Shown: positions 1 through 10,200, numbered from the stretch's first letter. The stretch: DNA of 64,000 nt from Rhodospirillaceae bacterium (GCA_018401495.1 JAGYJX010000019.1:1-64000), one strand, 5' to 3'. Translations and numbers: made by a program. The notes: generated by a model from the sequence alone, not told the origin.

Positions 1-33
1 GCGGCACCGAGCCCGCCGGCCCGCGCGCCGGCG

Positions 34-62
34 TTGACACCGGCAGGGGCCCTGCGTATATC
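34..62 (+). promoter_or_regulatory. Promoter of the tRNA-Met gene
   Basis: TTGACA at 34-39 is followed by a 17-base spacer and TATATC at 57-62. This is a near-consensus housekeeping promoter placed 44 bases before the tRNA, which is a normal leader length for a tRNA gene. Confidence 0.7.
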
Positions 63-106
63 GGGCTTCCGCCGGCCCCGCAGGACGGGATGTCGCCGGT
101 CCCGGT

Positions 107-183
107 GGCGGAGTAGCTCAGCTGGTTAGAGCAGCGGAATCATAATCCGCGTGTCGGGGGTTCAAGTCCCTCCTCCGCTACCA
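107..183 (+). tRNA. tRNA-Met(CAT), elongator type
   Basis: A 77-base cloverleaf ending in an encoded CCA. The acceptor stem pairs GGCGGAG with CTCCGCT, the anticodon stem is GCGGA/TCCGC (134-138 with 146-150), and the anticodon CAT is at 141-143. The T arm reads GGGGGTTCAAGTCCCTC. The initiator hallmarks (three G-C pairs in the anticodon stem and a 1-72 mismatch of C-A type) are absent, so this is the elongator. A CAT anticodon can also belong to tRNA-Ile2, whose C34 is modified to lysidine. The A/T pattern of the anticodon stem fits elongator Met better, but this is not certain. Confidence 0.93.
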
Positions 184-252
184 ACTGCACACCACCACAG
201 GTCGTCCGGCGCCCCGGTCCGCTGACATCGGTGTCCGACGACGGAGCATCCT

Positions 253-501
253 TCAGCCCGCTTGCTCCTTTTCAAGATAGGCCACGGCTTTGGCGAGAGT
301 GGCAAGCCGGGGGTAGTCTGATTCAGGGATCGGCAGGCCGAAACGTTTGTGTAATCTACTGATTAAATTCAGAAAATCCATGGAATCAAGGCCTAGATCG
401 TCCTGCAGATGGTCGTTCTCGCCCAGCGCGGCGGGGTCGAGGTCGGGGGCGACGTCGATCAGCTCGGCCACAAGGCCTTCGAGGATGTCGTTTCGGGTCA
501 T
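253..501 (-). CDS. Acyl carrier protein
   Basis: An 82-residue acidic four-helix carrier protein of normal ACP length. The phosphopantetheine attachment motif is DSMD (Ser about residue 40) inside the sequence LGLDSMDFLN. The start ATG overlaps the stop codon of the E2 gene (ATGA at 498-501), so the two are translationally coupled. It is the last gene of a leftward operon encoding an acetyl-CoA synthetase and a 2-oxo acid dehydrogenase complex. It is not beside fatty-acid synthesis genes, so it is probably a dedicated carrier and not the main AcpP. A role in accepting the acyl product of the complex is inference only. Confidence 0.9.
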   Translation of the reverse strand: MTRNDILEGLVAELIDVAPDLDPAALGENDHLQDDLGLDSMDFLNLISRLHKRFGLPIPESDYPRLATLAKAVAYLEKEQAG

Positions 502-1795
502 GGCAATTCAGGATCCTGCAACAGTCGGCTGATCTCCGCCAGGAACAGCGCGCCGCGGCGGCCGTCACTGACCCGGTGGTCGGCGGCAAGGCTGACGGTC
601 ACGGCGCGAGCCGGGGGGTGACTGCCCCGCCATGCACCATCGGCTTCAGGCGCGGCGCGCCGAAGCCCACCAGTGCCACCTGTGGGGGATAGATCACGCC
701 GAACAGCGCATCCACCCCGGTTTCGCCAAGGCTGGAGACGGTAATCGTGCCCCGGGTCAACTCACTGTTGCGAAGTCGCCCCGCGCGGGTGCGGGCGACG
801 ATGTCGCGCATGGCTTCCATCAGCGTGTCGGGATCCTTGTCGGCGGCGTCCAGGATCGCTGGGGCGATCAGCCCGCCGCCCCGAATTGCCACCGCCAGCC
901 CGCAATGTATCAGGCCGGAGGGGACATAGGCGTCGCCCTCATGGCGGCCGTTCAGTTCCGGCACCTTGGCCAGAGCCCGGACCGTGGCGCGGATCAGAAG
1001 TGCTCCCATCAACAGCCGCCGGTCCGGCGTTCGTTCGATGTTCAGGGTGGCAAGCCTGTCCTGCGCGGCCTGAAGGTCGATCTCGTGGCTGAGGTAGTAG
1101 TGCGGGATATCACGATTAGCGCGGGTCATGGCGGCGGCGATGGCGCGGCGCATCTCGACCATGTCGAGACCCTGCCTGGCCTTTGGCCGGCCCCGCTTCG
1201 GGCGTTTCGGAAACTGGCGACCCCCCGGCTGCCAGATGCCGCTCGACATCGGATAGCAGCACTGCGCCGCTTGGGCCGGACCCGGTGATCGACGCCAGCG
1301 AGATCTTGGCCTCGGCCGCCAGCGGCCCGCGCGGCGGGCGAGGAGAGACAGCCTCACCGGCTGGAGCAGACGCGGCGGTGGCAGGCTTGGCGGGGGCAGG
1401 CTCGGCTGGGGGCAGGCTCGGCTGGGGCAGGCTCGGCTGGGGCAGGCTCGGCTGGGGCAGGAGGTCTGTTTCCGGCACCCTCCCGCGGGCGGTGGCTCCG
1501 GCGGACGCCGGGATGCGACTGCGTTCGGCTCCCTGTCGCCGCCGCCCCCGGCTTCACCGGCAGTCCCGATCCTGGCCAGCAGTGCGCCAGCCGGCAGCGT
1601 CTGGCCAACCTGCGCGACCAGATCGACCACCTCGCCCGCCTCGAGATATCTCGACCTCGATCGCGCCTTTCTGGGTCTCGACTACCGCCATGACGGTTGC
1701 CCTGCGTCACGCTGTCACCTGGAGCGACGAGCCACTCGACCAGCTTGCCCGTGTCCATGTCGGCCCCCAGCGGGGCACGTGGTGAAGTCGGTCAC
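498..1795 (-). pseudogene. 2-oxo acid dehydrogenase E2 (dihydrolipoyl acyltransferase), multiply frameshifted
   Basis: The three E2 parts can be read in order, but in different frames. The N-terminal lipoyl domain (from a GTG at 1795) holds the lipoyl-lysine motif VVETQKGAIEVEI. A Pro/Ala linker follows, with a 15-bp tandem repeat. The E3-binding domain reads ISLASITGSGPSGAVLLSDV. The catalytic domain starts near MVEMRRAIAAAMTRAN and ends with the active-site motif DHRVSDG, the stop overlapping the ACP start. At least six indels are needed to join it, near 1775, 1695, 1650, within the linker (1400-1480), near 1180, and in a six-G run at 613-618. All domains and the catalytic His are preserved, so a sequencing problem is more likely than a dead gene. 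It forms the core of the complex with the E1 gene upstream. Confidence 0.85.
1399..1459. repeat. 15-bp tandem repeat in the E2 linker
   Basis: Four copies of ggctcggctggggca lie head to tail. The first copy (1399-1414) has 16 bases because of an extra G; the other three (1415-1459) have 15. On the minus strand they encode a repeated Pro-Gln-Pro-Ser-Leu pentapeptide in the flexible linker. The odd-length copy is one of the frame changes in the gene. Confidence 0.9.
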
Positions 1796-1803
1796 CCTGG
1801 ACT

Positions 1804-3794
1804 CTAGCCCTGGCCCAGCGACTGCGCGCGCCGGCAACGATATCGGCAACCTGCGGCAACGCGGCCTGTTCCAGATGCTTCGGATAGGGAACTGGCACTT
1901 CTTCCGAACAGACGCGGGTTACCGGCGCGTCCAGGTGCCAAAAGCAGCTCTCCTGAACCCGCGCCGCGATTTCGGCCGACAGCGATCCGCTTCGCCAGCC
2001 CTCGTCCACGACCACAGAACGGCGGGTGCGGCGAACCGAGGCCATTATTGTCTTGTCATCCAGAGGTCGCAGCGTGCGCAGGTCGATCACCTCGGCCTCG
2101 ATTCCCACCCCAGCCAATTCCTCTGCTGCCTCCAGCGCCTTCCAGAGCGAATTGGACCATGCGAGCAGCGTCACATCTCGTCCGCTGCGGCGGATCGCGG
2201 CACGGTCGATGTCCACGGCACCCGCGGTTGCGGAGATCTGCCCGGTCATGTTGTAGAGCATGACATGCTCAAGGATGATCACCGGATCGGGCTCCTGGAG
2301 TGCCGTCCACAACATGCCACGCGCGTCCTCCAGCGTGGCGGGTGCCAACACCCGCAGCCCCGGTATGTGGGCGAAGAAGCTTTCCAGGGAATGCGAGTGC
2401 TGCGCTGCCAACTGCCGCCCCGCGCCGGTCGCCATGCGAATGACCAGCGGGACACCGAACTGCCCGCCCGACATGTGACGGATCGTGGCGGCGGTGTTCA
2501 GGATCTGATCCAGCGCTAGAAGCGAGAAATTAACTGTCATTATTTCCACGATCGGGCGCATGCCGGCCAAGGCCGCGCCGATGCCCGCGCCGGTGAAACC
2601 GGATTCGGCCAGCGGCGTGTCGCGGATGCGCTCGGGGCCGAAGTCTGCCAGAAGCCCCATCGACACCGCATAGCAGCCCCCATAGGCGCCGATATCCTCG
2701 CCCATCATGAACACCCGGTCGTCGCGCAGAAGCGCCTCCACGATCGCCTGTCGGCAACAGTCGCGGTACGTGCTGTCGATCAGGTTGCCGGGCTTTGCCG
2801 TCTCGGGTGGCGGAGGTCGGGCCTCGGACACGACATGGCGGGTCAGGTCTTCAACCGGTTCCCAGGGCGCCTTTTCGCAGGCTGCGACGGCGTCCGTGAG
2901 CTCCACCTGGATCTCGGCCTCGATCTCCTCGACCTCATCGGGACGCATCAGCCCGTTTTCCAGAAGCCAACCCTGAAATCGCGTGATGGGCGAGCGCTTG
3001 CGCCAATCGGCCGCCTCGGCCTTGTCGCGGTACTTCTCGGCGTCGAACATGGAATGGGGCCGAGTGCGGTAGGTGCGGCATTCCAGGAAACGCGGCCCGC
3101 CACCGCTGCGCAAGGCACCGACGATACCGTGCGCGGCAGCTTCGACCGCAACGACATCGTTGCCATCCACGCTTTCGGCGGGCATGCCGTAGGTCGCGGC
3201 GCGGGCGGCGAAATCGGTGTTCGCCTGAACCCGCGCCACCGCCGACCCCATGGCGTACAGGTTGTTCTCCAGCACAAAGAACACCGGCAGTGTCCAGAGC
3301 GCGGCGAGGTTCATCGCCTCGTGGAACTCGCCCTCGGCCAGCGCCCCTTCGCCGAAGAAGCAGACGGTGATCCGGTTCTCGCCCCGCATCTTGTCGCCCA
3401 GGCCCAGTCCGACGGCCAGCAGGTAGCCCACCCCGACGATGGCGTTGCCGCCGTAGAGGTTGGTCTTGGCATCAAACAGATGCATCGACCCGCCGCGACC
3501 GCCGGCACAGCCGTTCGCCTTGCCGTACATCTCGGCCAGCGCGGCCTCCATGCTCATCCCGCGCGCCAGCGCGTGACCGTGTTCGCGATAGGTGGATACC
3601 ACTCGATCGCGTGGCTCCAGTGCCATCGAGACGCCGACGGCGACGGCCTCTTCACCATCGTAGAGATGCAGGAACCCGCGAATCTTTTCCTGCGTGTAGA
3701 GTTGGTAACACTTCTCCTCGAAGCGCCGAATCCGGATCATTCCGCGCAACAAGTCGCGCGCGTGGGGGTGGTTCAGTTTTACCTTGGTGATCAA
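1804..3794 (-). CDS. 2-oxo acid dehydrogenase E1, fused alpha and beta subunits
   Basis: Thiamine-diphosphate dehydrogenase of about 660 residues in which the alpha and beta subunits, usually two proteins, are joined. The alpha half (about residues 1-330) carries the ThDP motif starting GEGALAEGEFHEA and ending VLENN; the usual GDG is GEG here. The beta half begins near NLIDSTYRDCCRQAI and contains the MGEDIGAYGG and ESGFTGAGIG motifs. The closest known relatives are acetoin/branched-chain/pyruvate E1 proteins. The start is taken as TTG at 3794, which follows a strong GGAGGGGGAG ribosome site and overlaps the synthetase stop (TTGA). The final residues need one frame shift near 1820 to reach the TAG at 1804; the same frame otherwise runs into the E2 gene. 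The substrate cannot be fixed from sequence. Confidence 0.88.
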
Positions 3795-5510
3795 TTTGTC
3801 TCCCCCTCCAGCGTGGACGGGTCTCCCTCGGGAAGGCCCAGTTCGCGCGCCGCAGAAGACGGCGCATGATTTTGCCCGAACGGGTGCGCGGAAGGCTCTC
3901 GCGGAACACGATTTCGCGCGGGGCAACGGCGGGGCCAAGCCGCTTGCGGGCATGGCCCCGCATATCCTGATCAATGCCTCTCAGGTTCGAACCCGGCCCT
4001 CAGCGTAACAAGAGGCCTTCACCACTTCGCCGGCCGTTTCGTCGGGAACACCGATCGCCGCCGCCTCGGTCACGGCGGGGTGCTCCATCAAAGCGCTTTC
4101 CACCTCGAAGGGACCGATAAGGTGGCCGGAGGACTTGATCAGATCGTCGGCGCGACCCACAAACCAGAAGTAGCCGTCGGAGTCCGCCATCGCCAGATCG
4201 CCCGTCAGGTACCAGCCGCCCGCGAAGCATTTGTCGTAGCGCTCTGGCTGGCCCAGATAGGTGCGCATCATTGAGGGCCAGCCTGGGCGCAGCGCCAGTT
4301 CGCCGATCACGCCATGCGGGAGCTCCACGACGCTCTCGCCCTCGCGCGACACGATCCCGGCCTCGATCCCGGGCAAGGGCTTACCCATCGCCCCCGGCTT
4401 GATGTCCATCGCAGCCGTGTTGGCGATCATGATGCCGCCGGTTTCCGACTGCCACCAGTTGTCGTGGAAGGGTTTGCCGAACACCCTCTCGCCCCAAACC
4501 ACGCATTCGGCGTTCAGGGGCTCGCCCACGCTGGCGAGAAACCGGAGCGCTGAGAAATCGTGCGCCGCGACCGCCTGTTCGCCCGCGCGCATCAGCATCC
4601 GGATGGCGGTGGGCGAGGTGTACCAGACCTGCACGCGCTCGCGTTCAAGGATGTCGTACCAGCGTTCGAGGTCGAACTCGGCCTCGTCCACCACCATGGT
4701 GACGCGGTTGCACAGGGGCGAAATGATGCCGTAGCTCATCCCCGTTACCCAGCCGGGGTCCGCAGTGCACCAGTAGATGTCGCCCGGCCGCAGATCGAGC
4801 GCTAGACGTCCGGTCTCGGCGTGGCCGACAACCGCCTGGTGCACATGCACCACACCTTTGGGCAGTCCGGTGGTGCCTGAGGTGAAATGCAAAAGCGCCA
4901 TGTCCTCGGGATCGGTTGCCTCGGTCTCAAAGACATCCCGCGCCGCCGCCATCGCCGGGCCAAGCGCGACGCAACCCTCGGGCGCGCTGTCGCCCAGGAT
5001 CAGGACCAGTCTCAACGAAGGCATGCTGGTCCGCCAATCGGCAATCTTCCGTCGATACTGCGTCTCGGAGGTGACCAGGACACTCGCCTGTCCTATCTCC
5101 ATACGCGCGCGCACCGGCTCGGGACCGAAGGCGGCGAAGAGCGGACTGACCACCACTCCGGCCTTCAGCGCCCCCAGCGTCGCGGCGTAAAGTTCGGGGA
5201 CCCGGCCCGAGAGCAGGAACAGCCGCTCGCCCGGAGCAATGCCGTGGGCGCGGAGCACATGCGCAAATCGCGCGGAAGCGGAAGCCAGTTCGGCATAGGA
5301 CACTGTTCGACGATCGCCGTTGCGGCCCAGCCAGATAAGCGCAGTCTGCGCGCCATGTCCCGCCACGACATGACGGTCCACCGCCTCGTGCGCGATGTTC
5401 AGCCCGCCGCCGGCCAATCCCGCCAGACGCGCCCGTGCCGCATCCCAACCGGTTTGCGGCTGCTCGGTCTCCCCTTTTGGCGCAGAACTGCGAATAATCG
5501 TATGGGCCAT
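3791..5510 (-). CDS. AMP-forming acetyl-CoA synthetase (AcsA-like), 3' end frameshifted
   Basis: ANL-superfamily acyl-CoA ligase of about 573 codons, the length of Bacillus-type AcsA. The start ATG at 5510 follows GGGAGG. Motifs in order: the P-loop LLHFTSGTTGLPKG, the A5-type stretch WWQSETGG, the hinge/ATP motif WYLTGDLA with FVGRADDLIKSSG, and the C-terminal lysine motif PRTRSGKIMRRLL. From about 3990 to 3840 the frame changes three times, but the reading resumes and the protein would end with a TGA at 3791 that overlaps the TTG start of the E1 gene. It converts acetate or another short acid to acyl-CoA. Being first in the operon with E1, E2 and ACP, it probably feeds or replenishes the same acyl-CoA pool. 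Confidence 0.88.
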
Positions 5511-5762
5511 CGCACCCTCCCGATCATCATCTCGTGCGCGCTGCGACCCCGACTGAACGAAGGCCCGCGCCTCGCCATGTTGGAATTCTGGTCGGTTTGC
5601 TTGGGCTGGTCGTTGATTCAAGTCATTAACCAAACCATCGGTGTGCGCCCCTGCGAGCTGGACCGGGCCGCTGCGGTCGGCGGGAGGCGGCCTCGGCGTT
5701 CCATAGGACGCCGGAACCGGTAGAATGGCGCCGGGCCGGACACCGATCGCGGGAGCAGGGGC
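5511..5762. promoter_or_regulatory. Divergent promoter region between the synthetase operon and the caspase gene
   Basis: A 252-base gene-free gap between divergent genes. It holds an AT-rich patch at about 5610-5635 and an inverted repeat GGTTTG (5594-5599) / CAAACC (5631-5636) that could be an operator of the leftward operon. CCATAG at 5701-5706 resembles the promoter element found upstream of other caspase-cluster genes. No sigma-54 -24/-12 site was recognised. Confidence 0.4.
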
Positions 5763-7106
5763 ATGCGGGCCGTGGCAGCCGTCATGCTGGCGTTGGCGCT
5801 GGCGCCGCTGGGCGCGAGCGGGACCGCCCGCGCGCAGGTCGCGGCTCCGGCCCCATCGACCCCGACCGCATCGGCCCCGACCGCATCGGCTGCCTCGACT
5901 GCCGTGCCCCGGCATCACGACGCCATTGCCGTCATCATCGGCAACCGCCGCTACGCCGACGGCATACCCGAGGTCCGCTACGCCGCCAACGACGCGGCCG
6001 CCGTCAAGCGTTTCGCGATCGACACGCTCGGCTTTCGCGACGGCAACGTGATCGAGCTGATCGACGCCAGCCAGGCGGAGATGCACGCGGTGTTCGGCAA
6101 CGCCCAGGACCACCGCGGCAAGCTGTGGTCCTGGGTCCGGCCCGGCCGCTCCGACGTGCTGGTGTTCTACTCCGGGCACGGCGTGCCGGGGCTGCGCGAC
6201 AAGCGCGGCTACCTGTTGCCTTCCGACGCCGATCCGGAAACCCCGGAGATCAACGGCTACCCGCTCGACCTGCTGCTGCGGAACCTGGCGGCGATCGAGG
6301 CGCGGTCGACCACCGTGCTGCTCGACGCCTGCTTCTCCGGCAACACCGCCGGCGGCTGGCTGGTGCGCTCGGCGTCGCCGGTCTACGTCCGCACCACGCC
6401 GCCGGCGCCGGCGCCGCGCCTCACGCTGGTGACCGCCGCCGAGGGCGACCAGGTGGCGAGCTGGGACGAGGAGGCCGGCCTCGGGCTGTTCACCCGCCAC
6501 CTGCTCGACGCCCTGAACGGCGCCGCCGACCGGGGCCGCGACGGCAACCGCGACGGCCGGGTGACGCTGGCCGAGCTGCAGGGCTACCTCGACGACGAGA
6601 TGACCTACGCCGCCCGAAGGCTGTTCCGCCGGGTCCAGCGGGCCAGCGTGTCGGGCGACCCCGCCACCGTGCTGGTGGCGACGGTTCCGGCGGTGCGCCC
6701 GGGCGTTGCGGCGCCTTCCGTCCCGTCAGTCGCTGCCGCATCCATGCCGGCCCCGAGCGTCGCCGCACCGCCGGCCGCAGCGGCGCTCTTCACCCCGCCG
6801 GGCGCCGATCCGGCGCGGGCCCAGGCGTTCCTGGAGGAGCACCGCGAGGCGGTCGAGGCGGCGGTGCGGGCCTACTACCGCGACCAGGGCGGCGCCTGGG
6901 ACCACAAGGCGATCGCCGCCTCGCTCGACCTCGCCGAGCGGATCGAGTGGTTCCGCCGCATCACGCTGGTCGAGGCGCGCGACGACGGCCTGGACCTGCG
7001 GGCCGGCTACGCCTGGGAAGGCAACGGGCGCAGCGGCGACGCCGAGGCGAAGTTCCGGCTGCGGATCACGCCCGACGCCCTGGCGGTCACCCGGATGTGG
7101 CGGTGA
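5763..7106 (+). CDS. Exported caspase-like (peptidase C14) protein
   Basis: A 447-residue protein starting with a Sec signal peptide (about residues 1-25, cleavage after ARA). A Ser/Thr/Ala/Pro-rich spacer leads into a caspase p20-like domain (about 40-270) that opens with DAIAVIIGNRRYAD. The catalytic dyad is visible: His139 in YSGHG and Cys190 in DACFSG. An EF-hand-like loop DGNRDGRVTLAE lies near residue 265. After a low-complexity spacer (about 305-350) a C-terminal domain of about 95 residues has no fold I recognise. A caspase fold exported from the cytoplasm suggests a cell-envelope role rather than classical metacaspase signalling. It is the first gene of the cluster and its stop overlaps the next start (GTGA). 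Confidence 0.85.
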   Translation: MRAVAAVMLALALAPLGASGTARAQVAAPAPSTPTASAPTASAASTAVPRHHDAIAVIIGNRRYADGIPEVRYAANDAAAVKRFAIDTLGFRDGNVIELIDASQAEMHAVFGNAQDHRGKLWSWVRPGRSDVLVFYSGHGVPGLRDKRGYLLPSDADPETPEINGYPLDLLLRNLAAIEARSTTVLLDACFSGNTAGGWLVRSASPVYVRTTPPAPAPRLTLVTAAEGDQVASWDEEAGLGLFTRHLLDALNGAADRGRDGNRDGRVTLAELQGYLDDEMTYAARRLFRRVQRASVSGDPATVLVATVPAVRPGVAAPSVPSVAAASMPAPSVAAPPAAAALFTPPGADPARAQAFLEEHREAVEAAVRAYYRDQGGAWDHKAIAASLDLAERIEWFRRITLVEARDDGLDLRAGYAWEGNGRSGDAEAKFRLRITPDALAVTRMWR

Positions 7107-8769
7107 GGGCGGTGCCGGCCCTGCGGCGGCTCCGGGCCCCGCTCCTGCTCCTGGCGCTCGCCTTCTGGGTGACGGCCGGCCGGCCGCTGGCCGCCGCGCA
7201 GGACTGGCCGGACCGGTTGGCCGGCGTGGCCGCCGCCGTCTGGGAGGCCGCCGACGACGGCCGTCGGATCGCCGCGCGCCCGGTCGACCCCGACGCCACC
7301 GGCCTGCCGACCGAACTGGCCGCCGAGCTGGACGCCGCACTCGCCGCCGCCCTGCTCCGGGCGGCGCCCGCCGCCGGCCGGCTGCTCGGCCGCTCGGCCC
7401 TGCCGGCCTCCTGGGAGGAGGCCATGACGTTCCACGGCGCGTCGTCGCAGGAGCTGTTGCGGGACGCGGCGATCGACGCGCTGGTGGTCCCGGTCGCGCA
7501 CCCCACCAGCGACGGGATCGTGCTGTCCGCCACCCTGGTCGGGGTCGGCGGCGGCGACACCGGCCGGCTGCTCGCGGCGTTTCCGGCCGTCACCCTGCCG
7601 GGATCGATCGACCGGCTGGCGGCGCGACCGCCGGCCGCCGCCGCGCGCACCGCAGGGTGGCGCTCGCCGAGGCGCTACGGTCGGCGCTGGACCCGTCGGC
7701 GCGCTTCCAGGCGACGCTGCGGCTGAGCGGCGAGCGCAGCCCGTTCGGCGACTGGTTCCTCGGTGAGGTCGCCGAGCGCCTCGCCGCCCGCCTCGCCGAG
7801 CGCCCACTCTACGTCAGCCGCCCGCTGCGCGCCGCCGACGCCGAGGGTGGAGTGCTGGCGCTGCGCCTGGAGGCCGAGATCTGGGATCACCGCAGCCACG
7901 TCGAGGTGCGGCTGCGGGCGGTCGCCGACGGCGCCGAGGCGCGGGCGACGGCCCGCCTCGACGCTGCCGCCCTGCCCGGATACTTCCTGCCGCTGACCCC
8001 TGGTGGCGGCCGCCTCGGCACCGGCTACCGCATCGCCGACGGCGCCTCGGCTCGCGGGGCGGAACTGCGGCGCGACGAACTGGGCCCCGCCGCCGAGGCG
8101 ATCGCTCGCGCCGTGCTGGTCGACGAGGCCCTGGACGCGCCGCCGACCACCCCCGGCGTGGCGCGAACCCGGGCCGATGTCGCCGCCGCCTGGAAGCGGT
8201 TGGCCGACGCGGTGCCCCACGACGAAACCTGGCTGGGCACCGCCACCGGGCCGGACGCGGCGGCCCGGCGCCTGCAGGCGCGGGTGGCGCGGATCGGCGG
8301 GCCGGAGGCGCCGGAACTGGCGGCGGCGCTGGAGCGCCCGGCGCTGCGGACCGGCGAAGCGCTGCGGGTGCGGGTGTCGGTGGCGCGCGGCCGGGCGTTC
8401 CTGGCGACGTACGCCTGGCAGGCGGACGGCAGCGTGGTGCGGATCGCGCCGCTCGGCAGCGCGTCGTCGGGCCGAGGCTCGGCGATGGTCGTCGAAGCCG
8501 GCCGGCGCCTCGACCTCCCACCGGCCGGCGATCCGGTGATCGCCGTCGCCGCGATGCCGGGCGTGGCGGAAAGCCTGGAGGCGGTCATCGTGCTGGCCAG
8601 TTCGGTGCCGTTCGACCCCGACCGCCTCGCCCCGGCCCCCGGCCCGACCGCCGACGCCAGCCGCCGGAAGGCGACGACGGCGGGCGCCTTCCTCGATCGC
8701 GTCGCCGGCCTCGACCGCTCGCGCCTGCGGCTGGCGGTGCTGCCGTACCGGGTCGGCCGCGGCGGCTGA
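7103..8769 (+). CDS. Exported protein with a DUF4384-like C-terminal domain (one frameshift)
   Basis: Begins at a GTG overlapping the caspase stop codon. Residues 1-32 are a signal peptide (hydrophobic LLLLALAFWV, then AAA-Q). The reading frame shifts once near 7640-7660; joined, the protein is about 555 residues. Its C-terminal part (from GEALRVRVSVARGRAFLATY) looks like DUF4384, a beta-rich domain often encoded beside caspase-like proteins. The N-terminal 400 residues resemble nothing I can name. The tight coupling with the caspase gene argues that the two act together in the periplasm. Confidence 0.6.
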
Positions 8770-8822
8770 CCCGCGCTTCCTGGCTCGCGACCGACGGTTG
8801 CGCCCCGGCCCGCCGCCACCGC

Positions 8823-8849
8823 AGAATGCGTCTCGACGTTCCATAGCCG
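8823..8849 (+). promoter_or_regulatory. Promoter-like element, copy 1 (AGAAT-N13-CCATAGCCG)
   Basis: AGAAT at 8823-8827, 13 bases, then CCATAGCCG at 8841-8849, ending 40 bases before the next start codon. The same arrangement occurs upstream of the genes at 10259 and 15075. Confidence 0.5.
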
Positions 8850-8889
8850 GCGGACGGGCGGTCGTGCCCGCCACCGGGGAGTTGGAACG

Positions 8890-9873
8890 ATGTCGACGGG
8901 ATTCGTGATCGCCATGGCCAACCGCGCCCTGCTGCTGGCGTTTGCCGCCGGGTTGCTGATCTCCTGTGCGTCCGCCGCGACCCGCGGGGTCGCCGACGAG
9001 CGCGGCGTCGCGGTGACCGGCGAGGGGCCGATCCCGGTCCTGGTGCTGGGCGAGGACCGCGACGCCGCCAGCCTGCCGCGCGGCGACCCGGCGTTCCGGC
9101 GGGTGGTGACCGAACTGCAGGAGGCGATGGCGCGCCGAGGCTTCCGGGTGGTCGACGAGGACGCCGTCGCCGCCGGCCTCGGCTGGGACCGCGCCGAGGG
9201 CCGCGACCGGCTCGACCTGCTGACCGTGGCGAAGCTGGCCAACGCGTCGGACCGGGCGGTCGACCGGGTGCGGGCGGCGGTGCTGTTCCGGATCGAGGGC
9301 AGCGTCCAGGACCTCGCCTACACCACCCGGGTCGAACTGCACCTGTCCGGCGAGATCGTCGACGTCGCCGGCAACCGCTTCCTCGGATCGTTCGACCTGC
9401 CGGCCGAGGTCGTGTCGACCGCCGGCCGCTGTCCCGCCAGCGCCTGCGCCTCTCAGGCGGTGGCTGAGCGCGCCCGCGACCTGGCGGCCGAACTGGGCTC
9501 GGTGCTGGCCCGCAAGCTCGCCCATCTGGCGCCACCCGCCGGCGGCGTTGCGGAAGGCGCGACGCTCGACGGCCTCTACACGGTGACCCTGCGGCATTTC
9601 GACGACGAGGAGGCGATGGCGATCCTGGCGGTCATGACCGACGAGTTCCCGGGCTACCGCAGCCACGCCCTCATCCGGCGCGGCGGTGCGCTGCGGCGCT
9701 ACGAGTACGTCTCCACCGCGGCCCCGGCGACGCTGGAGCGCTGGCTGACCCTGCTGCTGGTCGACATGGGCCTCGACCCGGCCGGCCCGGTGGCGCTGTC
9801 GGTCCGGCCGGGCGAGATCGGCATCGAACGGATCCTGCCCGCGACCGCCGGCCGCCCACCCGGCGGGGGGTGA
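8890..9873 (+). CDS. Probable lipoprotein, CsgG/FlgT-like
   Basis: A 327-residue exported protein. An inner ATG at 8917 would begin a compact signal sequence MANRALLLAFAAGLLISC whose LISC ending is a lipobox, so lipidation at this Cys is likely. The next 180 residues alternate strand and helix in the manner of CsgG/FlgT/TolB-N-like envelope proteins (recognition is from the general pattern, so weak). The last 100 residues form a separate small alpha/beta domain. It is a single-gene transcription unit in the caspase cluster: a promoter-like element lies before it and a repeat-filled gap of 385 bases follows. Confidence 0.5.
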   Translation: MSTGFVIAMANRALLLAFAAGLLISCASAATRGVADERGVAVTGEGPIPVLVLGEDRDAASLPRGDPAFRRVVTELQEAMARRGFRVVDEDAVAAGLGWDRAEGRDRLDLLTVAKLANASDRAVDRVRAAVLFRIEGSVQDLAYTTRVELHLSGEIVDVAGNRFLGSFDLPAEVVSTAGRCPASACASQAVAERARDLAAELGSVLARKLAHLAPPAGGVAEGATLDGLYTVTLRHFDDEEAMAILAVMTDEFPGYRSHALIRRGGALRRYEYVSTAAPATLERWLTLLLVDMGLDPAGPVALSVRPGEIGIERILPATAGRPPGGG

Positions 9874-9889
9874 GGCGCGCCTCGCGGAG

Positions 9890-10185
9890 GAAGCCGGTGG
9901 GCCCCGGATAGCCGCGGCTTCGCCTCGGCTTCCGGGGTGACGACATGGGGAGAGGGCGTCGATCGCTGAGTTGAAGGCGACGCAGCGCGCGATCAACGAC
10001 CGATCGCCTCCCCCACCCCGTCGTCATCCCGGCCAAGCGCAGCGCACACCGGAGGGAGCCGGTGGCCCCCGGATAGCCGCGGCTTCAGTCGACGCCGGGA
10101 TCGATCAACGCCCGATCGCCTCCCCCTCCTGTCGTCATCCCGGCCAAGCGCAGCGCGAGCCGGGAGCCACCCGATGCTCCGTGGC
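9890..10185. repeat. Intergenic repeat block (REP-like)
   Basis: The 384-base gap from 9874 to 10258 has no gene. It contains duplicated segments: gtcgtcatcccggccaagcg at 10019 and again at 10131, a shared piece ggatagccgcggcttc at 9907 and 10072, and gatcgcctccccc at two places. A related inverted copy (tccggggtgacgac) is near 9931. The same family recurs at 32.9 and 48.4 kb. Confidence 0.7.
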
Positions 10186-10200
10186 TGAAACCGCCCCGGG

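Noticed and set aside
3983..3995. GGTTCGAACCC-like string resembling a tRNA T arm
   Set aside because: It lies within the acetyl-CoA synthetase coding sequence and no acceptor, D or anticodon stems are nearby.
3981..6500. A long minus-strand reading frame continuing upstream of the acetyl-CoA synthetase through the caspase gene
   Set aside because: The part beyond 5510 is antisense to a clear caspase gene with signal peptide and catalytic residues. The ribosome site GGGAGG and ATG at 5510 give a normal AcsA length.
5763..7106. Retron, CBASS or gasdermin-type caspase defence effector
   Set aside because: The caspase is exported by a signal peptide, and no reverse transcriptase, cyclase or gasdermin gene is adjacent.
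7675..9996. A 773-codon minus-strand frame across the DUF4384 and lipoprotein genes
   Set aside because: Such long antisense frames are expected at this GC content. Its product is Arg/Gly/Ala-rich with no domain, while the plus strand shows signal peptides and known folds.
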